Shown here: positions 1 to 5,903 of the stretch, one piece after another
How the letters are laid out: each line of letters opens with the position of its first letter
How positions within the stretch are numbered: the stretch's first letter is position 1
Source of the DNA: an uncultured Sutterella sp.
GTDB taxonomy: Bacteria > Pseudomonadota > Gammaproteobacteria > Burkholderiales > Burkholderiaceae_F
DNA length: 7,904 nucleotides
Direction of reading: 5' to 3'
Assembly: GCA_900553105.1 (NCBI GenBank)
Contig: USCE01000056.1
Span: 1-7,904, forward strand
Position numbers and translations under genes: made by a program
Notes under the pieces: generated by a model
Told to the model about the DNA's origin: nothing
The model's database searches: none
The model's input: only the letters and a program-made list of their open reading frames with translations

Positions 1-30
1 CGTGGGCTCGGAGATGTGTATAAGAGACAG
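1..30 (+). other. Untrimmed Nextera transposase adapter (artefact)
   Basis: The first 30 bases match the 3' part of the Illumina Nextera Read 2 transposase adapter. The last 19 of them, positions 12-30 (AGATGTGTATAAGAGACAG), are the engineered Tn5 mosaic end, preceded by the synthetic tail CGTGGGCTCGG. The engineered end plus its synthetic tail marks library adapter rather than a natural Tn5 insertion. Native sequence starts at base 31. Translating through the adapter from a GTG at 16 gives the well-known artefact N-terminus MYKRQ, so no start codon should be placed here. Confidence 0.97.
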
Positions 31-645
31 ATCTTCGTTTTATGCGTGGCCGGTGTTGTTATCACAGGTATCTTCCCCGAATTGCGTACCCCCAGCACGG
101 GTAAACCCGTCAATATGGGTGCTTTCCTTCAAATTGGGATGTTCGTTGCATCTGGTTTGATCCTTGTTATTTGTAAGCCGAAATTAGCGAACGCCATGCA
201 AAGCTCCATCATGCGCGCCGGTATGACGGCTGTTATTACCGTATTCGGCTTGGCCTGGATGTCTGATACGTTTATTTCTGCCCACAAAGCCGTTTGGATG
301 GAAGAAATTGGAGGCGTGTTGCAAACTACGCCCTGGCTCTTTGCCTTTGTGATCTTCTTCGGCTCCATGTTGTTGAACTCTCAAGCAGCCACGGTCCGCG
401 CAATCATGCCTTTGGGTTTTGCGCTTGGTATGCCCGCTCCGGTACTTTTAGGTTTGTACCCAGCCTGTAACGGTACTTCATTCTTGCCGACCTCTGGCGT
501 TGTGGTCTCTACGATTGCATTCGACCAAGCCGGAACTACCCGCATCGGAAAGTATGTGATCAACCACTCGTTCTTGGTGCCCTGTGTCACCGCAACCACT
601 ACGGCCACTATCGCCGCCTACCTGTTGCAATTTGTTATGTTCTAA
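31..645 (+). CDS. Anaerobic C4-dicarboxylate transporter, Dcu (DcuA/DcuB) family, C-terminal half
   Basis: This is an inner-membrane secondary carrier. Family members exchange or take up fumarate, malate, aspartate and succinate under anaerobic conditions. About 204 residues are visible out of the roughly 440 usual for the family, so the N-terminal half and the start are missing at the contig end. The family is recognised from FPELRTP near the beginning, the stretch PWLFAFVIFFGSMLLNSQAA (compare FFASALLYSQAATTKALMP in DcuA/DcuB), and TTRIGKYVINHSF (compare TGTTRIGKFVFNHPF). The rest is hydrophobic with several membrane spans, including an Ala/Thr-rich last helix ending in LLQFVMF. The TAA stop is followed at once by an AGAGG ribosome binding site and, 11 bases on, the start of the ASL-like lyase, so the two are almost certainly co-transcribed. 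That pairs a dicarboxylate exchanger with a fumarate-producing enzyme. DcuA and DcuB cannot be told apart from this half. Confidence 0.92.
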   Translation: MFVLCVAGVVITGIFPELRTPSTGKPVNMGAFLQIGMFVASGLILVICKPKLANAMQSSIMRAGMTAVITVFGLAWMSDTFISAHKAVWMEEIGGVLQTTPWLFAFVIFFGSMLLNSQAATVRAIMPLGFALGMPAPVLLGLYPACNGTSFLPTSGVVVSTIAFDQAGTTRIGKYVINHSFLVPCVTATTTATIAAYLLQFVMF

Positions 646-656
646 AGAGGTAAGTT

Positions 657-2165
657 ATGTCTGCAAACAATAACCGTGGCCGTATTCGTAAACCTATTGC
701 TCCGGAAATCGTTAAATACATTAACGATCCTGTCGCCAAAAGCGACTATGAGACGTCGTATTTCACCTACTTGACGATTAATCGTGCACATGTGCTGATG
801 TTGGAAAAACAAGGCATTATCAGCAAGGACGTCTGCAAAGCAATCTTAAAGGCAACAAAGGAAATTGAAACGAATCCTGTTGCTCCTGATTTTGCAAAAG
901 ACACCGGTATTGAAGATTTGTACACGACATTGGAACGTCGTCTCATTAAGATGGTCGGGTTGGAAATCGGAGGCCAACAACACACTGCTCGCTCAAGAAA
1001 CGATCTTGGTGCAACTGTACTTCGCATGGACACGAGAGACTACTACCTCAAACTCTGCGATTTGTTCTTAAAGTTGCGTGAATCCATGATCAAGATTGCT
1101 CGTGACAACTTCGATGCGGTCTTTTCTGGCTATACCCATATGCAACCGAGTGAACCGGTGACTTTTGCTCATTATCTGTCTGCCGTGCTCACTGGTCTAG
1201 AACGCGATTACCGCCGTTTTGAAGCAGCTTGGCTTGGACTCAATATCTGTCCGTTAGGCGGCGGCTCAATGGGTTCAACGTCGTTTAACATCGATCGAAC
1301 GATGACAGCTCGTCTTTTAGGATTTGACAAAGCCATGCCGAATTCTATTGACACTGTTGCCTCGCGAGACTTTGCACTTGAAATTACATCTGCGTTGGCC
1401 ATTACCTCTGATACTTTATCTCGTCTAGCTTTTGACTTGTATGTTTGGTCCACACCGGAATACGGGTACATTGAAGTCGATGATAGTTGCGCAGTTTGTT
1501 CTTCAATCATGCCGCAAAAGAAAAATGCCTTTACTTTGGAACATATCAAAGCAAAGGCCGGTCACATGCACGGATATCTGATGGCTATGCTCGCTTGCAT
1601 GAAGACTATTATCTACTCTCACAGCAAAGACACGAGCGTAGAAGCAACAAAAAATCTTCGTGCCGCCATGCAAGAAATGGAATGCGATTTTGTACTTGCA
1701 GAGCTGACATTGCGCACTTTAACGGTTAAGCGTGAGGCCATGCTTGAACACGCACGTCGCAATTTCTGTACGGTGACTGAATTGGCTAACTACCTAGTTC
1801 GTCACGATAACATTTCTTTCCGTGAAGCTCATGAAATCATCGCCGCTGTTGTCGGTAACCTCTATGATCGAGGCTTAACGAGTGCTGAAATTAACCGCGC
1901 CGCCATCAATGAAGTCAGTGTTAAGGAATTTGGTTTCGAAACCAAACTCACTGATGAGTTGATTTACGAAGCGCTCGATCCGGTACGCATTACTGAAGCA
2001 AAGAAGACCTTGGGTGGTACAGCTAAGGCTGAAGTTGCCCGTCAATTGGATGCTCTTGAAGAGCAACTCTTGAAAGACAAGGCGACCTGCAGGGAACGCG
2101 TTACGCATCTCAATAACGCAAAAGCGGAATTGGATGCAATGACCGACTCCATGATTGCAGCCTGA
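657..2165 (+). CDS. Argininosuccinate-lyase-like enzyme (fumarase/aspartase superfamily), probably not a canonical ArgH
   Basis: 502 aa, cytoplasmic, homotetramer by family. ArgH-type lyases release fumarate by breaking a C-N bond of an N-(1,2-dicarboxyethyl) compound. Three active-site regions are present: HTARSRND (residues 109-116), GYTHMQ (158-163, with T160-H161) and the serine loop SSIMPQKKN (282-290). NSIDTVASRDF (229-239) is the ASL-type helix. This set predicts an active lyase. Several ArgH positions differ: the usual RSRNDQ is RSRNDL (L117), EDIH is EDLY (86-89), the THLQxAQP stretch is THMQPSEP, the loop ends KKNA rather than KKNP, and the YNxDxQEDK stretch that contacts the arginine side is YSHSKDTSVEATK (320-332). 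The N-terminal substrate loop is also unlike ArgH. The amine half of the substrate is therefore probably not arginine. EDDS lyase is a known ASL-fold precedent with an unusual substrate. The ATG follows AAGAGG, which overlaps the dcu stop. Automatic pipelines would probably call it argH. Confidence 0.85.
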   Translation: MSANNNRGRIRKPIAPEIVKYINDPVAKSDYETSYFTYLTINRAHVLMLEKQGIISKDVCKAILKATKEIETNPVAPDFAKDTGIEDLYTTLERRLIKMVGLEIGGQQHTARSRNDLGATVLRMDTRDYYLKLCDLFLKLRESMIKIARDNFDAVFSGYTHMQPSEPVTFAHYLSAVLTGLERDYRRFEAAWLGLNICPLGGGSMGSTSFNIDRTMTARLLGFDKAMPNSIDTVASRDFALEITSALAITSDTLSRLAFDLYVWSTPEYGYIEVDDSCAVCSSIMPQKKNAFTLEHIKAKAGHMHGYLMAMLACMKTIIYSHSKDTSVEATKNLRAAMQEMECDFVLAELTLRTLTVKREAMLEHARRNFCTVTELANYLVRHDNISFREAHEIIAAVVGNLYDRGLTSAEINRAAINEVSVKEFGFETKLTDELIYEALDPVRITEAKKTLGGTAKAEVARQLDALEEQLLKDKATCRERVTHLNNAKAELDAMTDSMIAA

Positions 2166-2176
2166 TGATCTAAATT

Positions 2177-2216
2177 ACGGAACCGAAGCCTTGGGTCTTC
2201 GGTTCCGTTTGTTCTC
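2177..2216 (+). terminator. Rho-independent-type hairpin after the ASL-like gene
   Basis: The 12-base arms ACGGAACCGAAG (2177-2188) and CTTCGGTTCCGT (2197-2208) are perfectly complementary around an 8-base loop. They are followed by a T-rich but interrupted tail (TTGTTCTCTCT). The hairpin lies 12 bases after the stop of the ASL-like gene. The stem is strong and the U-tract weak, so termination may be partial and allow some readthrough into the downstream lyase pair. Confidence 0.8.
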
Positions 2217-2252
2217 TCTAGGTCACAACTAATTTTTAAAAGAGGGACAAAA

Positions 2253-3602
2253 ATGACCTCAACAGTCAATGTAACCGTTACCGGTAAAACACTAGAAAAA
2301 TTCCCAGATATCGTTCCAACCCTGGCTTTGATTAAAAAAGCCTTTGCTACGACTAATGAACAATTTGGATTTCTCTCAACTAAAAGCAAAGATGCTATCG
2401 TAAAAGCTTGTGACGACATTTTTGCCAACGTACCGAAAACGTTAAACCTTGAATTGTGGCAAAGTGACTTTTCTTTACTCAATGATTCCTTTAACCATTA
2501 TGTCTCGTCACACTATGGTGTTTCCGAGGCCGACGTTAACCTTTTGCAGTCCGTAGCCGACATTTCCCAAACAATAGAAAGTATTGTTGTTTATCGTCGC
2601 TTACAAAAAACAATTGCTGATGTGAGCTATTTAGAACAGGCTCTCAAAAAGAAAGCTCTAGAGTACAAAAATGAATGGCGCCTAACGCGAACAAAATTAG
2701 CCGAGGGGGCTGTAGGAACTTGGGGGCAAACGTTCGGTGCTTTAGCTGTCGCAGTCAATCGTTGTAAAACACGTTTAGAAAATGATCTGCCTCTTTTTAG
2801 CACTTCGGTACTAGGCTCTTCCATGTTCGGTTTCATCCACAATAAACCGAACGCTTACAGTCAACGGCTACTGGAAAATCTCTCTGAAATGACAGGTCTA
2901 ACGCTTCAAAGCCCAACTGCAACAAACGAAGCCGTAGACAAAAGTGCTCTCATTGATGAACTGATGGGTAATGAGCGCCTTATGTACTTATCGAGTGACT
3001 TAAAGGCATTGTCACTTCTTTACGCCAAAATCGGTCATGGATTCTTTATCTATGGATCGGGGCCTCGAGCAGGCATAGCTGAGATTGTACTTCCAGGCAT
3101 TGCCCCTGGATCGACCATCATGCCAGGCAAAATCAATCCCAGCATGGCACATTTGACATTCCAAATCGCCGAATTTGTCGCTGTAAATGAACAAATGGCT
3201 TCTTTTGCTGTCAATGAGCTTGATTTTGACTTTACCCATCAAATGGGGGGTGCCTTTATCACAGCAATTGAGACGTTGGAGATTTTAGGCAAAGGCAGTG
3301 TGCTCTTTACGGATAAATGTCTCACGGGCTTTAGTGTTAAGTCTGCAACAAACCTTGAGCATGTTCAGAAAGCATATTCGTGGGCAAAGCTTCTTAAAGC
3401 GCTTTACGGACAAGAGATTGCCGATCGAGTACTTTGTCGCATGAAACGGGAGGATTGCTCTTGTGAAAAAGCCTGTATCGAAGAAAAACTTCTAACACAA
3501 TCGCAAGCAAGTGCACTATTTAATCTTGAGCGCTTAACCGATGAAGGACTTAGCGTGGAGCTTTTGTCTCGTTACTTTCGGGCCGACAAAGGAGCACAAT
3601 GA
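2253..3602 (+). CDS. Fumarase/aspartase superfamily protein keeping the catalytic serine loop but lacking substrate regions 1 and 2 (candidate beta subunit)
   Basis: 449 aa, cytoplasmic. The superfamily is clear from SGPRAGIAEIVLPGIAPGS (269-287) and the serine loop GSTIMPGKINP (286-296). By alignment with GSSIMPGKVNP of aspartase AspB, S287 would be the catalytic base and K293 and N295 the carboxylate ligands. The helix FPDIVPTLALIKKAFA (17-32) matches the domain-1 helix of aspartases. The other two regions are degenerate. The GSGT/NEVIANRA loop is replaced by SDFSLLNDSFNHYVSSHYG (71-89). HVNxxQSxND is replaced by DVNLLQSVAD (94-103). GRTHLQDAxPxTxGQE is replaced by TRTKLAEGAVGTWGQT (145-160), which loses the His, the Gln and the Asp-Ala. 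The usual N-terminal EHDxxGxxxxPxxxYYG segment is also absent. The reading frame is intact over its whole length, so this is not a decaying pseudogene. AGAGGG at 2241-2246 sits 6 bases before the ATG, and the 3' end overlaps the next gene by ATGA. Alone it probably cannot form a complete active site. A cysteine cluster (C395, C402, C404, C408) lies in the C-terminal domain. Confidence 0.85.
   Translation: MTSTVNVTVTGKTLEKFPDIVPTLALIKKAFATTNEQFGFLSTKSKDAIVKACDDIFANVPKTLNLELWQSDFSLLNDSFNHYVSSHYGVSEADVNLLQSVADISQTIESIVVYRRLQKTIADVSYLEQALKKKALEYKNEWRLTRTKLAEGAVGTWGQTFGALAVAVNRCKTRLENDLPLFSTSVLGSSMFGFIHNKPNAYSQRLLENLSEMTGLTLQSPTATNEAVDKSALIDELMGNERLMYLSSDLKALSLLYAKIGHGFFIYGSGPRAGIAEIVLPGIAPGSTIMPGKINPSMAHLTFQIAEFVAVNEQMASFAVNELDFDFTHQMGGAFITAIETLEILGKGSVLFTDKCLTGFSVKSATNLEHVQKAYSWAKLLKALYGQEIADRVLCRMKREDCSCEKACIEEKLLTQSQASALFNLERLTDEGLSVELLSRYFRADKGAQ
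3588..3594 (+). promoter_or_regulatory. Internal ribosome binding site AAAGGAG inside the upstream lyase gene
   Basis: AAAGGAG lies within the last codons of the upstream lyase gene and ends 4 bases before the ATG at 3599 and 7 bases before a second in-frame ATG at 3602. The spacing slightly favours 3602, so the first Met of the downstream protein is uncertain by one residue. With either start the two genes remain overlapped and probably translationally coupled. Confidence 0.7.
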
Positions 3603-5002
3603 TGAGAATTGAACATGACGGAATGGGCGAGTTAATGCTGCCCGATGAAACTTACTATGGAATAGTAGCCGAACGACATCGTGTTGCGTTTGATGTTGGT
3701 CCGTTCACCTTGGATGACTATGAGACTTACGTCAAGGCTGTAGCACTAATAAAAATCGCTTGCGCCAGAGCTAATGCAGAAATCGGAGCCCTTGATCCTG
3801 AAATTGCTCGTTTGATTGAAAAGGCCGGCTGGGAAGTCGCCGAAGGTCAATTCAAAGGCAACTTTAATATCAACATTTTCCGTGGATCCGGTACACCACT
3901 CAATGCTGCAGTCAATGAAGTCATTGCTCACCGCGCCAATGAATTACTGACTGGAGACAAAACCAAAGGCGGCATCCACCCCAATACTCACGTCAACATG
4001 GCGCAATCTAGCAACGATGTCATCCCATCAGCAAAAGACATCGTGATTTATTGGGAGCTTGGTAGAGTGATCCAATCGGCAAAAAAATTTGCTGATGCTC
4101 TACGGTTAAAGGCGCGCGAATTTCATGATGTACTCAAACTTGGACGTACCGGCTTACAAGATGCTGTTCCTATTACTATGGGACAAGAACTTGAAGGCTA
4201 TGCCCACGGCATTATGCGAATGCATGATCGGCTCATAACCGAGCAATCGCGCTGGCATCATTCCTGTCTGGGTGGCACAGCAGTCGGAACCGGGATGGGG
4301 TGCATGCCCGGCTTCAGAAGCGTTATTCACAAACATCTTTCAGATGTTCTTGGACGAGAAATGAGCGCCGAAGAAAATCTTGTCGATGGCATGATGGCCC
4401 TTGACGGCTTGATTTTGGCTCATGCTCACATTGTTGCGCTATCCACAGAAATATGGAAACTGGCTCGAGATTTACGCATTATGGCCAGTGGTGAGCGCAC
4501 GGGCTTACGAGAAATTGTCTTGCCATCGCGCAAAGCCGGTGAACCTGACTATACCGAACTCTTAATCACAACGACCAATCGTGTCTGCGCGAATAATCTC
4601 GGCGTTTTGCAAGGCGTTCAGTCAGGCTGGTTAAATTTGGGCAGTGCATCAGGTATTCCGCTTCGTAGCATTATTTCAAGTGCACAAATGCTCTCTAATA
4701 CCATGGATTTGTTCGTTGATCATGTGCTTTTGGACATTAAGGCTAACAAGGCGCTATGTGCAGAATTAGCCGGCAAATCTGCATCTCTTTCAACCATGAT
4801 TTCGACTATTTTTGGTTATGAAATCGGCACAAAGGTTGCCCACTATGCCATCGATCACGACATTTCGTGTAAAGATGCTGCAATTGCATTAAAAGTATTG
4901 CCCAAAGAAGTTATCGAGGACTTGTTCGATCTTCATAATTTAGTAGAACCTGACCGTATGGAAGCACTGTTCCATAAATACGAGTCATTCCGAAAGATTT
5001 AA
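3599..5002 (+). CDS. Aspartase/fumarase-like protein keeping substrate regions 1 and 2 but lacking the catalytic serine loop (candidate alpha subunit)
   Basis: 467 aa, about the usual aspartase length, cytoplasmic. The N-terminal half is a good match to the aspartate ammonia-lyase/class II fumarase family: MRIEHDGMGE...YYGI (2-22), GSGTPLNAAVNEVIAHRA (96-113), HPNTHVNMAQSSND (127-140), GRTGLQDAVPITMGQE (182-197), LGGTAVGTGMG (224-234) and SGERTGLREIVLP (297-309). The expected GSSIMPxKxNP loop should follow, but residues 310-330 read SRKAGEPDYTELLITTTNR onwards: no Ser-Ser, no Met-Pro and no Lys-x-Asn, and the stretch is a few residues shorter than usual. The catalytic base and two substrate ligands are therefore missing. 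In region 2 the family His of THLQ is Gly (G185) while T184 remains. The C-terminal small domain is present (LPKEVIEDLFDLHNLVEPDR, 434-453). The protein overlaps and complements the preceding one, which has only the serine loop. Automatic annotation would probably say aspA or fumC, but a self-sufficient homotetrameric aspartase is unlikely. Confidence 0.87.
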   Translation: MMRIEHDGMGELMLPDETYYGIVAERHRVAFDVGPFTLDDYETYVKAVALIKIACARANAEIGALDPEIARLIEKAGWEVAEGQFKGNFNINIFRGSGTPLNAAVNEVIAHRANELLTGDKTKGGIHPNTHVNMAQSSNDVIPSAKDIVIYWELGRVIQSAKKFADALRLKAREFHDVLKLGRTGLQDAVPITMGQELEGYAHGIMRMHDRLITEQSRWHHSCLGGTAVGTGMGCMPGFRSVIHKHLSDVLGREMSAEENLVDGMMALDGLILAHAHIVALSTEIWKLARDLRIMASGERTGLREIVLPSRKAGEPDYTELLITTTNRVCANNLGVLQGVQSGWLNLGSASGIPLRSIISSAQMLSNTMDLFVDHVLLDIKANKALCAELAGKSASLSTMISTIFGYEIGTKVAHYAIDHDISCKDAAIALKVLPKEVIEDLFDLHNLVEPDRMEALFHKYESFRKI

Positions 5003-5025
5003 AACCACATGGGAGTTCCCTGTTT

Positions 5026-5059
5026 GGCGGTTGTCGTATTACAGATAACCGCCTTTTTT
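5026..5059 (+). terminator. Strong intrinsic terminator closing the lyase operon
   Basis: The arms GGCGGTTGTC (5026-5035) and GATAACCGCC (5044-5053) pair over 10 bases with one G-U, around an 8-base loop, followed by six T residues (5054-5059). The hairpin starts 24 bases after the stop of the second lyase gene. It separates the dicarboxylate/lyase genes from the hydrolase-LysR unit, so the latter should have its own promoter, which I could not place confidently between 5060 and 5090. Confidence 0.92.
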
Positions 5060-5090
5060 ATCTAGCAATCTTCAGCCCTAGTACTCTTGA

Positions 5091-5096
5091 AAGAGG
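5091..5096 (+). promoter_or_regulatory. Ribosome binding site deciding the hydrolase start
   Basis: AAGAGG ends 5 bases before the ATG at 5102. An upstream in-frame TTG at 5087 would place this site inside the coding region, so 5102 (protein starting MKLLSRIV) is the better start. Confidence 0.75.
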
Positions 5097-5101
5097 TCAA
5101 C

Positions 5102-5887
5102 ATGAAATTACTTTCCAGAATTGTTGAAAGTTTCTTTTTTCGTACGGATAAATTACCCTATTGGCATGCCTCTCACTTCAACCTAAACGTCAAATCGTTA
5201 CTGGTTGCTGACTCTCTTGGAAATCGGATTGCTGGACAATTGCTTTTTGGCCAGGAAAGCCACTCGACGGTAATCCTACATTGCCATGCCGGCATCGCCA
5301 ATATGCATTTGCACTTGCCACAAATCGCATTTCTGGCTCAAGCCGGCTACCCTGTCATAACCTTTGACTATGAAGGGTGTGGTATCAGTGAAGGAACACT
5401 CTGCTTGGATCGATTAGGGGCGGCTGCTCAATGTATTGCCAACTGGGTTATCCAGCAAAGTCATTAAAAAAATGTTGAATTTATCGTCTTCGGTCAAGGT
5501 CTAGGGGCCGATGCAGCATTGCAGTTTTACAATCACAATAAAGACCGCACAAAAGCTGTAATCCTGGAGTCTGTTTATCTCAATAGAAAAAATTGGTTAA
5601 AACAACATTATGGTCCCCTTTTAGGGGACTTAATGGCGATGTTACTCAAAGTGCAGGCACCAGAACCTGGTGAAATCATCAAACAAATTCAAGTACCAAC
5701 TTTTGTCGCATACCCTGCAAACGATACATGGGCTAAACCACACAATAAAAACTCAGTGTTAGCGACCTTGTCACCCTCCGCAGAACTTTTTGAGTTCCCC
5801 AAAACTGAATTTTTAACCATCTTCACAGATCCTAGCGGTCAGAATCAGCGAAAATTATTACACTGGTTAAAGCACAATGGTCTTTGA
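5102..5887 (+). pseudogene. Alpha/beta-hydrolase (Bem46/YfhR-like) interrupted by an in-frame TAA
   Basis: From ATG 5102 the frame runs 121 codons to TAA at 5465-5467, then continues in the same frame (KNVEFIVFGQGLGADAALQF) to a TGA at 5885-5887, for about 261 codons in all. The halves join without a frame change, so the break is a base substitution to a stop rather than an indel, although seven A residues follow. The fold is recognised from HCHAGIANMHLHL (compare HGNAENxxxH, the oxyanion strand), FDYEGCGISEG (compare FDYRGxGxSxG) and the nucleophile elbow. That elbow reads GQGLG instead of GxSxG, so the catalytic serine is Gly (codon GGT, one transition from AGT). The acid position survives as PANDTWAK, but the expected late GxEH histidine appears as TEF. 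The protein would thus lack nucleophile and base even if the stop were read through. A TTG at 5519 in the second half is not a convincing start. LysR follows after 16 bases. Substrate unknown. Confidence 0.82.
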
Positions 5888-5903
5888 TGCATAGGAGATA
5901 AAG

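Noticed and set aside
1..30. Natural Tn5/IS50 end
   Set aside because: The mosaic end is an engineered hybrid and the flanking tail is Illumina adapter; no transposase or target duplication is present.
1208..1549. 113-codon minus-strand frame
   Set aside because: It lies wholly inside the conserved core of the ASL-like gene, including the complement of the serine loop; a codon shadow.
2209..2240. Possible promoter (TTGTTC ... TAATTT) before the lyase pair
   Set aside because: Poor match and short spacing, and it would start transcription almost at the ribosome binding site.
2042..2482. 146-codon open frame on the minus strand
   Set aside because: It spans the end of the ASL-like gene, the terminator and the start of the next gene in antisense; its protein has no recognisable motifs, and both plus-strand genes are strongly supported.
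4500..4660. Frameshift as the reason for the missing serine loop in the 467-aa lyase
   Set aside because: Family similarity continues in the same frame on both sides, and I see no SSIMP-like coding in the other frames, so the loop is replaced rather than shifted.
5011..5020. Small inverted repeat GGGAGTTCCC before the terminator
   Set aside because: Four-base arms around two bases are expected by chance, and there is no second copy elsewhere in the window.
5519..5887. Second half of the hydrolase as an independent gene starting at TTG 5519
   Set aside because: Homology begins upstream at 5468 in the same frame, there is no ribosome binding site before 5519, and the fragment would begin after the nucleophile elbow.
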